From Himantopus leucocephalus (lineage: Eukaryota; Chordata; Aves; Charadriiformes; Recurvirostridae), in assembly GCA_003993805.1 (NCBI GenBank), contig RSEF01000006.1, positions 26,310,562 through 26,374,561 of the forward strand: a DNA stretch of 64,000 bases, in the 5' to 3' direction. Below are positions 1 through 10,500 of the stretch, one piece after another (position 1 is the stretch's first letter; each line of letters opens with the position of its first letter). Under the pieces are notes generated by a model, which saw only the letters and a list, made by a program, of their open reading frames with translations, was not told the DNA's origin and did not search any database. The position numbers and the translations under genes are program-made.

Positions 1-44
1 AGAGGGGGGAGGGGAGAGGGTCCCTCAGGGCTGCCTTCTTCCTT

Positions 45-125
45 GGCCCCCACCCCGGGTCCTGGCCCCCACCCCGGGTCCTGGCCCCCACCCCGGGTCC
101 TGGCCCCCACCCCGGGTCCTGGCCC
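45..125. repeat. 19-bp GC-rich tandem repeat, four perfect copies plus a partial one
   Basis: The unit GGCCCCCACCCCGGGTCCT occurs four times without a mismatch at 45-63, 64-82, 83-101 and 102-120, followed by five bases of a fifth copy. The runs of C mean the minus strand is G-rich and could form a quadruplex. It is a small minisatellite in the presumed promoter region. Confidence 0.95.
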
Positions 126-300
126 AGCTGGCTCCTAGGGGCGCGTCAGGCCTCGTTGGGGCGGGGGGGCCCTGTGCTCCGTGAGGGGCCTCCTCGCTCC
201 GCGGCCTGTGAGCAGCCTCTGGCTTGGGCTGTGGTTGCCGTGCTCTGTGTTGGGGGTGCCTCTTGGCCCTCCAGGGTGCGTCGTCACCCCAGAAAGGGCT

Positions 301-319
301 CCCCCCCCCCCCCCCCCCN
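301..319. repeat. Poly-C run ending in an ambiguous base
   Basis: Eighteen consecutive C residues are followed by a single N at 319. This looks like a homopolymer that sequencing did not resolve, so the true length is uncertain. Confidence 0.9.
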
Positions 320-359
320 TGCTTGTGGGCTGCCCAGCCTTCTTTCTGCTTCTCTGTAG

Positions 360-1902
360 GGTGGAAAAGTAGCTAGGGAAAAATTGTTACTGAGTGTTAA
401 TACAGCCTTTGGTGAGAGGAGAGAATGTAAAAGGAGTGAGTGCTGTTACATAATGTTTCTATAAGCAGGAAAACTGAGGTTCAAGTACTGAAGTGCAAAA
501 TTGTTTTTTCCCCTTCTAGCCCAAGTTTTCCTTACTTGCTGGACAGAATTCTTTTTCTGTGTGATAAATATCATCACTGCTGAAAATGTAAAGGATTCTT
601 AGGCTGAGATACTGGGGAAGGATTTAAGTGTGCAGGAATGTGAATGTGCAGCCAAACAGAGAGTTAAAGTAACAGCATTAGTGAACCACCGCAAGAAGTA
701 TTCCTTATAGTCATGGTCATTTAAAGACAAATAATCTGCATTAAAATGTAAAGGCCAGAGAGTCACAGGATTTATTTTGAAAGAGTTGAACAAGTCTGTT
801 TAAGCTAGCTCTTAGGCTTGACTTTATTTTGCTGCTTAGTAAGATTTATTACATATTTATAATATAATATACATGTAGGCATGATGTAGCTTTTTCTAGA
901 CTCTTGCTTACATCAGGAAATAATAGTGATAACTTGCATTATATTTAATGGGTGCTGTGTGTTTCCAGTTTAATTGATAGATTGCTAAAATATGCAATTG
1001 ACTTTCTTTACTAAAGTCTGGGGTTTTTAATAGAGTACCGTATGTCGAATTTTGAACAATGGGGGGGGAATATTGACTTGTAAGATAAATGAGGACCCGC
1101 ATCCTTTGGAACAGAGCCAGGAAGACCAGGGTTGCTGGGGTAGTAAGGCTTTGGCATACTGAAGCTTCGGTATGTTTCATCTCTGAAGAGGAAGACCCTT
1201 GTGCCAGTCTTGTGTTGCCTAGTGACTTGTTTGCAGGATTTTATTTTCAAGAGGCTTCTGTTTTGAAACCCCTAATTGCAATTTGCAGGTAAACAGAGAT
1301 AGCTGATGCTTTTCCAGCTGCATTTTGGTCATTAGCAGGTGGTTCACAAGTGCTAAACTAAGTTAAACATTGCCAAATCAATTTGAAGTTGGTACCTGCT
1401 GAGAGGTATGACTTATCATTTTAATTAAGGCACTTTTCTGAGTGAACTGGGGATGCTTACTTTTTAAAATTCTACTTGTGAAAGTAATTACTTTTTTAAG
1501 CAGCATCCCCACAAGGATCAAATGAGACAGTGGATTATTTTCACAAACGTGGGTACCCAATTATTTTGTTTTATAGAAAAAATTGTTTATACATGTGGAC
1601 AATAGAAATCTTGTGGCTCCCAAAAATCCTTTTATCGCTACTTGGGATGCAGTTAAATGAAAGGACTGGTTCTTCACAACCTGTCTTAGTTAGGATTATT
1701 CCTTTGAGTTAGACAAGCAGTAAGGGTAATTCAGGTTAAGAAAATACAGTTTGTTTGGAGTGAGCATTTTTTTGATGAGTTGTTTCGATTTTGCAGGATC
1801 TGACCTTGGATTTATAGGCATACTATAATGGTTTTGAGTGTTTCATAAGTTGCCTTGCTCCTTTTTAACACTTGAAAGAGGATATCAGATAGGAAAAAAA
1901 TA
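360..1902. other. AT-rich stretch with no recognised coding sequence
   Basis: No open frame here resembles a known protein. There is an acceptor-like site with a pyrimidine tract ending in TTTTGCAG at about 1797. It could begin the 5' UTR part of the SFR1 first coding exon, but this cannot be settled from the sequence. An in-frame TGA at 1873-1875 lies upstream of the chosen SFR1 ATG. Confidence 0.5.
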
Positions 1903-1915
1903 ATGGAGAATATCG
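1903..1915 (+). other. SFR1: SFR1 first coding exon, 13 coding bases
   Basis: ATG GAG AAT ATC G precedes GTAAGA. The lone G joins AA at the start of the exon at 2249 to make a Glu codon, giving [15 protein letters not shown], similar in length and ending to the human N-terminus. An in-frame stop lies 30 bases upstream at 1873-1875. Without this exon the frame upstream of the ATG at 2269 stays open back to the splice acceptor, which is why an upstream coding exon was sought. Confidence 0.6.
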
Positions 1916-4354
1916 GTAAGACTTTTCATAATATTTTTCATATTTTAAAGAAAAAAATCCATAGAGTTTTATGAGTGAGCAAAAAATAATATACAGAATT
2001 CATAGTGAGATACTCTATACCTGTTAGTAGTGTCATTCATCCTCTTGAAGAAAAGCCATTCACAAAGTAAGATGCTACTTAGCACATGAAGCAGTTGTGT
2101 AACTTATGCAATGTCTTTTTGAACTTAACGATTAGAAAACAAGGCTTAGTATTCTTTATTAGAGCTTTTCACTCATTCATGCAACTGTGTGGCTTGTTAT
2201 AATCAGGTGAAAATGGCACCATACAGATTTCATTCTGTCTTTTAACAGAAACTGCTATCCATCTCAAGATGGAAGAACCAGTGCTTGATAAAATGACATC
2301 TTTGGGCCATACTCCAAAGGATTCTGGGACAGCAGCTCCACAGGGGACTATTTCAGGGAAACAGGTATGAAAACTTATTTGTTTTTCCAATAATGTGACT
2401 CCTTGTAGTAACAAAACTGCTTGTGAAATCATCAAGTAGTCGGAAATCACTGAGATACTGTTTGCTGGAAGACTAAAGAAAGGTAGCTTATACCCATAGC
2501 TACAAGGTTGTCCAGGTAAGGAATGTGCTTAGTATACTTTGCTCTGAATATGCAAATTTTTGCTGAATGCAAAGTGATGGAGTAATACACCCCAAATGCC
2601 ATACTAATAAATTTGAATACTATTTAGAGCTTGTGGTGGGTTTTGTTGGTGTTAGTTGATTTGTTTGGTTTTTTTTTAATCTGTCATCTTCAATTTTTTT
2701 AAATCCTAGTTTTCTGCGTTGCTGTGTTTGCAGAATGACTTCCTGTGACTTCTGCTTGCGCTTGAACAAAGTACACTCCTTTCAGTTTGTACATTCTCCA
2801 TAACACTCCTAACTACTTTGGTGTCCATCCTAGCACGTGTTATGGTCATGCTCAGCATCCGGACCTACGCTGGATAGGTCTAGTTTGCAGGTGTTCCTTA
2901 ACTAATCCCTCTCTGCCATATTTTAGTATATTTTGCAAGGTAAAAATGTTAGACAAAGATCATAAAAAAAATAATTGTTAACTTATTTTGCAGCAAAAAT
3001 AATCACATTTTAGATCTTATCAGTGAAGGATCTCAAAGCATGAACAAGATAATTGTACAGATCATTTCTAATACTCTCAAGTAGAATGCAGATGTTTTAT
3101 ACTAGCGCTAATACAGAAAGTGTGTGTGTGTGGTGGGATGGAACAGCAAAAAACCCCAACCCTTATCTCCATTAAACTAGCGGGGGAAATTGAACTCAAT
3201 GGAATAAAATTAGCCCAGTTGAGGCATGCTATGTATCTTCTGTACAAAGACTAGATGAGTAGGTTTGCCTCAATAGAATACAGGATTTGCTCTTAGCAAA
3301 TGTGGAAGTACATATTTCCATATGTTGCAGCTGTATGTGCAAATACATGTGAATGGAAGAAGTTAACTTTGAAAACTTTGAAAAGTTTGAAAGCTATAGA
3401 GAGAATTAGGAAGTCTGGTTTTACAATGATCTTTATATTACATATATGACATGTTCTATGTAAATAATAACCAGGATAAACAGTTCTTTGAAATTTGTTC
3501 AAAAATTACATTGTTCTGATCCTTCTGGGTTTTTTTGGTTTTGTTTTGTTTATTTTTTTTGTAGCCAATGAGTGCAGCTCTGAGGGAGCGATTAAGGAAA
3601 ACAAGGCGTTCATTTAGTGCTAATTTTACAGTGGCAAAGCGACTCAAAATAGACACTGAAGAAAAAGACTGTGCTGATGCTGACAAAGGGTGCCTGCCAA
3701 AGACAAGTACAGATTGTTCCAGACCACAAGATGTTTCTGAAAACCTGGAAAGAAACAGCACTGGACATACATGTTTCAAAAGTCCTTTACAGGAGAATGG
3801 TCTCTGTGGACCAGCAGAGAGTTCTGATGTGCTACAAGCTGATCTTAGTCAGCAACAGTCCCTGGATGAAAAAGTAAGGCTGGTGAAACAAGTGCAAGAG
3901 AAGGAAGAACTACTTCGAAGGCTCAAACTGGTTAAGATGTATCGATCTAAGGTGAGGTGAACCTCTGAAAAAGCACTTTTAAGTCATTCTTTGAAGTGTA
4001 ATCCTCATTTATTAATATAAGCAACAATACTGAATCACTTTTTTTCTGGTGTGATGTTTGTCTCTTGTCTTATTTTAAGGCATTTTATAAATATAGATCA
4101 GGTCCAAAACCCCCTCATTTCAGCAGATGACAAATATTTTTTTTGTTTTGTCCCAACTTCAGAACAACCTGTCTGAACTGCAGGCTTTGATAGTGAAATG
4201 GAGAAGTAGTGCCCAGCTGATGCTGTATGAACTACAGTCAGCCTTTTCTGCAGATGGCAAGAAAGTGAGTCTCACTCAGCTGATAGATACTTTTGGATTA
4301 GAAGACCAGTTACTGCACTACAGCAGAACAGAAGAAGATTTTGTAGACGCATAA
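1903..4354 (+). CDS. SFR1: SFR1, SWI5-dependent homologous recombination repair protein 1
   Basis: SFR1 (MEI5 homologue) partners SWI5 in the nucleus; the complex stabilises RAD51 filaments during recombination repair. Coding exons are 1903-1915, 2249-2364, 3565-3951 and 4163-4354, joined in one frame of 235 residues (human about 245). Exon 3 opens at residue 44 with the conserved segment [15 protein letters not shown] charged, low-complexity middle follows. Residues about 143-172 form the conserved helix [18 protein letters not shown], predicted coiled coil. Exon 4 supplies the C-terminal SWI5-binding region ([14 protein letters not shown]) and ends DFVDA before TAA. The last three exons are certain by family resemblance. 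The first is inferred from a strong donor (ATCG/GTAAGA), matching phase, and the KMEE that follows, which parallels KMES in human. If exon 1 is wrong, translation would start at the ATG at 2269, giving 224 residues. Confidence 0.93.
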
Positions 4355-4607
4355 TCTACAGGTGCAAAGCTTTCAGTTACACACATATGTAAGCAGAAAA
4401 GACTGAATGAACTCTGGTAACATAAGAAGTGTTGATCAGACAGTGGGCTTTATGCTTTGAATTTAGGAGGTTTTCTCGGGAGATATTTGTGAAGCTATGT
4501 ACTTAGATACAGTAGGCACTGTAAAAGGCATTACTTAAACGGAACAGATCAAACTCATGCTGTTTTGGAAAACCTGGCTCAATAACTTGATCAGTGAATG
4601 GTTATTT

Positions 4608-4613
4608 AATAAA
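4608..4613 (+). terminator. SFR1 polyadenylation signal candidate
   Basis: AATAAA lies 254 bases after the SFR1 stop codon, within AATAAAAATAAAAAG. Further AATAAA motifs at 5061-5066 and 5124-5129 could give longer 3' UTRs. The choice between them cannot be made by eye. Confidence 0.5.
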
Positions 4614-6156
4614 AATAAAAAGAAATCAAGTCATACTTTAACAGGTAGAAGGCAGTCCATTCTTTGATTAGTCTTTGCATCGTTACTTGTCTTGAAATAA
4701 TGAACTCAAATTAATTGTCATTTCTGTTGATGTTCACATGGGGACGAGTTCAGTTCTTTGTTCACAGATTTACAAATGTCTTCCTGCTGACAGCATTTTG
4801 CGAGTTAAGTAAAGATAACTAATTTTCATGTTGTTAATATTCTGAAGCTGCAATGAGATGTTCTCAATAGCTTTAATTATTACTGAGGGGAAATGTGCCA
4901 TAATGCACTCATTTTCTGGTCCAGACAGTTACCTTCAGGGAAGCTGTCTCTTAAGCATTCTGCTGCAGTCTGAGATAATAGAAGGGAAGGCAAGAAAATT
5001 GCAGCCAACATCTGTCTACTCGACTACTTCATGTGAGAGCCAAGGTGTTTTCTTTCTTCAAATAAATAAGAAAAACAAGGCCTTGTCTAATGGTATTGCT
5101 TCAAATACAGCATCATAAAGCTGAATAAAAATTCAGCATTTCATTTATCTTCCAGCAAATGTTGTCTTTTTAAAATGTTTTTTTAAATCTTAACTTGAAA
5201 TTGCTTATTTTCTCATGATAGCCTATGCATATAGTGTGGTGACTTCTCTCTGCTTTTATTCTCCTTAAAATCATCGCTCGTCAAGTGTAACAATACATAC
5301 TCTGCAACTGTCCCTGTTACTAATATTGTTTTAAGTGATCACATTCCTTATTGGTTGTACCTTAACTGTTTTGTTTACAGGTACTATTTCCTGTTTCCTT
5401 AATAAGGGAGTAATTTCTTACATATCTCAAGGGAAAGAAAAACAAAGATAATACAGATCCTTTTAACATTGATAGGGCTCATTAGACGTAAATCTGTACC
5501 GACAACTTGCTCTTAGGAGTACTGAATGTTGCTGTCCACAGAGAATTTATGAAGAACAACCTTTATTGTTAAGACACTATTTCTTCTGCCTCTTTAGTTT
5601 AATAAAAAAAGATGATGGTGCCTGGTGAAGGGGGTGGCTCTCTTCCCTGAGATCCTTGGCACATTTGGAACTCTGTTAGTTCCAGGGAAGTTTGAGGAGG
5701 AAGAAAAAAGTCTTGCAAGAAGAATGGAGGTGTAATTAGAATCCTTACGGACCCCAGTTAGAGATGGTAAAGCCAAAAAGGAGGTGGTGTACAAGATCAC
5801 AACAGAAGTAGTTTTCCTTACAAGTGTAGAATTTTGTTAAACTAAGGTATCAAAGCTATTAATGCTTTCACAACGGAGTAAGTTTAGATTTTATGTGAAT
5901 TTAGGCGAAGAATCTACACACACCGTGAAAGAGGGGAAATAAAAATCAGTGAGAATGCCTGAATAGGTAGATCAGTCTCCAGCAGTTGTTAATTTTATCA
6001 AGGGTTCTTTATCTTTTTTTAGCTGTCTTGGAGAGATCTGGCAGGATAATACACTGCATATCAATGTGAATGGGTGAGAGATAGCAGCAACTATTTCAGG
6101 AGGCCAGATGCTTCAAAAACTTGTTTTCCTGTGATTCTGCCAGTGGCAGCACAAAA
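4614..6156. other. Intergenic or extended SFR1 3' UTR, no gene seen
   Basis: AT-rich sequence between SFR1 and the CR1 fragments. I searched the minus strand here for C-terminal CFAP43 exons, judged by similarity to the recalled human tail, and found none. Short open frames such as the one at 5594-5800 on the minus strand have no recognisable features. Confidence 0.5.
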
Positions 6157-6307
6157 TCACAGAATGGTACGGGTTGGAAGGGACCTCTAAAGATCATATA
6201 GTCCAACCCCCTGCCAAAGCAGGTTCATGTAGAGCAGGTTGGACAGGATCGTTTTTGACAGGTGGGTTTTAAATATCTCCAGAGAAGGAGACTCCACAAC
6301 CTCTCTG
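6157..6307 (-). mobile_element. CR1 LINE 3' fragment, minus orientation
   Basis: It begins TCACAGAATGGTACGGGTTGG, the reverse complement of the CR1 3' end. It continues through the conserved TCTCCAGAGAAGGAGACTCC block before running into the N gap. No coding capacity remains. Confidence 0.9.
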
Positions 6308-6407
6308 NNNNNNNNNNNNNNNNNNNNNNNNNNNNNNNNNNNNNNNNNNNNNNNNNNNNNNNNNNNNNNNNNNNNNNNNNNNNNNNNNNNNNNNNNNNNN
6401 NNNNNNN
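6308..6407. other. Assembly gap of 100 N
   Basis: Exactly 100 N, the conventional length for a gap of unknown size. CR1 sequence lies on both sides but in opposite orientations, so the real missing sequence could be much longer than 100 bases and could include CFAP43 3' exons. Confidence 0.98.
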
Positions 6408-6698
6408 ACAGGCTGAGAGAGTTGGGGTTGTTCAGCCTGGAGAAGAGGAGCCTCTGGTGAGACCTTATAGCATCCTTCCAGTACCTAATGGGGGCCTACA
6501 GGAAAGACGGGGAGGTACTCTTTACCAGGGAGTGTAGCGATGGGACAAGGAGTAATGGTTTTAAACTGAAAGAGGGTAGATTTAGACTAGATATTAGGAA
6601 GAAATTGTTTACTCTGAGGGTGGTGAGACACTGGAACAGGTTGCCCAGAGAAGTTGTGGANGGTCCCTTCCAACCCAAACCATTCTATGATTCTATGG
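6408..6698 (+). mobile_element. CR1 LINE 3' fragment, plus orientation
   Basis: Plus-strand CR1 containing the end of the reverse-transcriptase ORF (TTCAGCCTGGAGAAGAGGAG; then [13 protein letters not shown] and [10 protein letters not shown] in translation) and the 3' end CCATTCTATGATTCTATGG. One N at 6661 interrupts it. It is a 5'-truncated copy of the kind typical of CR1. Confidence 0.93.
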
Positions 6699-6742
6699 TT
6701 TCAGTAGGATTATATAAATTCTCCCGTGATTCTCAAAATGTT

Positions 6743-6752
6743 TTTATTTATT
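6743..6752 (-). terminator. Minus-strand polyadenylation signal candidate for CFAP43
   Basis: TTTATTTATT on the plus strand reads as overlapping AATAAA motifs on the minus strand, about 670 bases after the last CFAP43 codon placed here. It is the clearest such motif between the CFAP43 stop and the CR1 fragment. If CFAP43 has further exons this signal would be fortuitous. Confidence 0.35.
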
Positions 6753-7417
6753 ACTGGTAAGTGGTATGTTCACATAGGGATTCCTCTTTGACAACCTGTC
6801 GTCTATTTGCACCTGAAGTGACTACAGAACTTGCAATTATTTCCATACATGAAGTTTCCAACCACTGGATTCAATTTAACATAGTCTAGCAGATACTCTG
6901 ACAGAAATTGTCCTTACTGAACAGAAATCTTACAGCAATTGAAAAGGAAATGGAGAAGACTCCCAGACAGCACCCCTTTTTCTTTCAAATCCCAAATCCT
7001 GGGATTTGTTCCTGAACAATAGTGAATGTGAAATCAGGTGTCACTTGACAGCACCATATTGCAATTAGGAGTGATCACTGTATATTAGGCCTTCATGAGC
7101 GAAATTTAACTGAGCTAGCTAGCACATATATGGCCTTAAAGGCTTTGGGGGATTCACTGTATGATGTAACTTTTGGGGCAGTCAGTTTGCATTGAAGACC
7201 ATGCTGCCACCCTTACTGATGCTGTTACTTAAGATGGTAGAGTAAGACTGGTTTGGCCTGCTCACATGTACTGCAGTAACACCTCATTTCAGAAATGTCA
7301 TAGGTCTCTTAGATCATAAGAGTGTTGGATAAGACAGCTGTGTAATTCTGTGTGTAACTTTTGGTTCTGTGTTGGTGAAGTATTAAAATGTAGCTGAATA
7401 TAGGACAAGAAAGAAAA

Positions 7418-7534
7418 TTACCAGGTGAGTTCTTGGAAAATGTCTTCTATTTCTGATTTAATCTTCTCATTGTCATCCATTCTTCTCTGGAGAAAGGCCT
7501 GCATCTCTGCCAGTGTTAGCGCCTTCCATTTCAC
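7418..7534 (-). other. CFAP43: CFAP43 exon 34, last exon placed, end uncertain
   Basis: After acceptor CTTACTTAG this exon reads [20 protein letters not shown] and ends [11 protein letters not shown] before TAA. The same bases read CACCTG/GTAATT, a plausible donor two bases into a codon, which would make the TAA intronic. In the recalled human protein this position (EIEKVFHEL) is internal and about 220 residues follow. I saw no matching exon between here and SFR1, but the gap at 6308-6407 is of unknown size. The exon is either a genuinely earlier C-terminus or the end of the assembled part. Confidence 0.6.
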
Positions 7535-10500
7535 CTAAGTAAGCAATATCGTGACATTATGAACATTTTCAATATTGTCAGTATGTCAGGCCAAGCCTCT
7601 TCAAGAACAGAGAAGACAAGCTCTTAAGACGACATATGTACGTATAAATACGCAGCCTGGTATTTTGAGAATCCCAGTAGAGCACATGAGACATAGAGGT
7701 TACAGTCCTAACGCTCTGCTCAGAAAATCATTTATTCATTTATGCATAGTTTATTCACATGAAGGGAAATTATGTTTCCTTCTCTCTTGGTCAAAGGTCA
7801 TGTACCTCTTTCTCTGGATAATTCAGATTTACGCCTTCATGCTTTTAAACTGAAAAAATAGTTTGCTAGAACATTTCAGCAACACCCTTTGTTAAGAGTT
7901 GCTCTTGGTGTTCTAGAAAAATATGGGAATGCATTGATGTAAATGCTAATGGGAGAGAACAACTCCAACAGATGATGGAAATCAAATACCTTAACAGTTT
8001 TTTGGTGTGGATAGAGAAAAGAAAAATTATCTTTTTTTTTTTTTTTAATGAAACCATATCAAGGTCACAGTCATTCTGATCAAATCTGTCAACATTAATA
8101 TGCTAATTTTTCCTCTGATGGAGAACAAGAGCTGGTTTCCCTTGATAACATTTCTATTATTCTGAATTGAATGTGGCCAGAAGCAACTTTCAAACTCGAA
8201 TACAGCTTATGTATGCTGCATTGTCATTTGGCCGCTAGCTTGACCCTACACTTGAACACAGAAGTTTAAGACTTCAAAATATCAAGAAGTATACCGGCAA
8301 AATAAATAATCTTACATACCAGCTCCTCACTCTCCATTTTATTTCGTCTAGCTAGGCAAAAACGTTCCCATATAGACAGGTCTAAGCCATGAGGCATGTG
8401 CTCAGGATTATCCAGGTCATCCATGGCTTTCATTAAAAGGGTAAGTGCATCTTTGTAATCTTCAGCCGAGCCTGAACAATCCCCATATGGGTTAGCTGTG
8501 TCACGGAGCATTTCTGTCATTGGGGTCCTAGTGCACATACACAGTACATACAGTATTTACTTTTTATTTTTTCTTGCATAAAAGAAGTTCACAAACAACT
8601 AAGAATTGCATACTCTCAATCTCTTGCAAAGAGCAAATAAGTAAGACTGCGTCTTACACAAAATAAGAATATATGTTTCTGAGAACTGATGATTATTTAG
8701 ATTGCATTTAAATATATTGTGTGAGGTCAATAAGGAAATATAAGTGGTCAAAATAGCAATCCTTAGTATGATAGGAAAACAACCATTGTTAACTGTCTGA
8801 TAAAAAGCAGGTAGACTACTGATTATCAAAATAATTTAGACTATTGAAATAAATAGCATTCTCATTCTTGACACACAAGAAATACTAGTATTTAAACAGA
8901 TGGAATCAGGGGGATCTTACTTTGGTCGATGTTTGTAAAGTTGGAAAAGTTCATCAAGGAGATTAGCAGGTACGCCAGCAAACTCCTTCGTAAAACCACG
9001 TTCCAGATTCTAGGAGGAAAACAGAAAGCTTTCTTGTTACCCAATGCTATTTTTAAAAAAACATCACCCTCCCCATATCTTAGAAATACAGAATATGGTG
9101 CTCTTCCAAGTGCTCCCAAGCATCATGGCAACCTAGACTAATAAATTCTTCTATGCACATACTCTCCTTTACTGCTTAATTTCAGTGATCAGCAAGTTGA
9201 CCAGAACTCATCCCATGCTTACAATGAAGTGTGTTCTTCTCATTATCAAGACACAGCATTGACATTTTAATTTCTGAACCTCCTTGTGTTTGTTGAGAGT
9301 CTCACCTTCCCTTCAGCTATTGCATTTTCATAGGTGTCTCTGTAAGCTTCAATTTTATGTTTTGTAGTCTGGATTGTTCTTGCAATCTTGACCTACAGCA
9401 AAATCAGAATATTTCAGGAATGAAACTCAGCCAGCAGAAGCACTGAATGGCCATTCATATACACTGATGAAGCTGACACTTTCGTATTTCTAGAGAAAAC
9501 TTTGTGAGCTATTTTTACTAATAATATAGTGCTTTCTTCAGGGGGTTACTTGTAGATAGTACTAAAAGGTGAGAAGGTGTGAAAGTAAACTAGTCCACTG
9601 CTTAAGAAATTAAGAAATCTCTGTAAGAAATATCTTATACAGCTGCTTAGAAGTCTTCTGTTTAAACTTTTAATGTAAGGACCTATGTTGACACCTGTTT
9701 TCACTTGCATAGAGATTTCCTTTTCCGTTCATGTCATCACAGGTAAGACCAGTCGAAAATTCTCAAATGCGGTTCAAGACCAGTCAAAAATTCTCAGATG
9801 CCGTTCAGTGGAGGGCTCTTCATTTTACAATGCAGTTTCTCTATTGTCATGACATAGTTCTGCTATGTCAGGGTACTAAGCTCATCGGTTTTATCAAAGC
9901 TGTTAAATGCTTATACTATTCTGGGGAGACTGTTTTGTTGTGTTTGGCGGTTTGCATGGATCAAAAGATGTATCAACAGAACCATTTAGAAAATTAAAAA
10001 AAAAAAAAGATGTATTTTGAAAAATGTAAGCTGATATACATTTGGCCTCAGATAATTTCAAAACTAGTTCAGCCTATTCAGTGATAGGGGCTAGATGCCT
10101 GCTTTGGAACCTCTCTCTTTAGCTCATATACAAATGGCTGCTTGCAGCTCCAAACACAGAGGTCTGTACAGGTCGAGTAGGAGATCTGACATGGGTAGGC
10201 ATTAATATATTCTCTGTGGACTCAGGAAGAGCTCCACAAAGACAAAGTGGGCAAATAGAATAATATTGTCCCAGGAGCCTGAACCAATCTGCAGGCTACC
10301 ACCACTTAGATCACCTGAGTCACACAGGTATTGACAGGACACAGGACAACTGTCACTCAAAATTACTACTGTGAGCAGTAAGTACTTGTATTGAAATCCA
10401 GATCTACTACTTGTGCTCTCCAGTCTTTTATTGACTTGTATATCAAGTCAATATATGGTAATCAAAGTCAATGGGTAAACTGTTCAGGAGATTAAATCAG

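Larger units (their letters stand above)
1..359. promoter_or_regulatory. GC-rich segment upstream of SFR1, possible promoter
   Basis: The first 360 bases are strongly G+C rich with many CpG dinucleotides, unlike the AT-rich sequence that follows. The segment carries a 19-bp tandem repeat and a poly-C run ending in an N. It lies about 1.5 kb upstream of the SFR1 start codon, so it may hold the SFR1 promoter and a non-coding first exon. I could not identify a transcription start or a convincing donor. The short open frames here are low-complexity and look like nothing known. Confidence 0.35.

Noticed and set aside
156..372. Open frames of 63-67 codons in the GC-rich start of the window
   Set aside because: Low-complexity composition, run through a poly-C tract with an N, and show no resemblance to any family.
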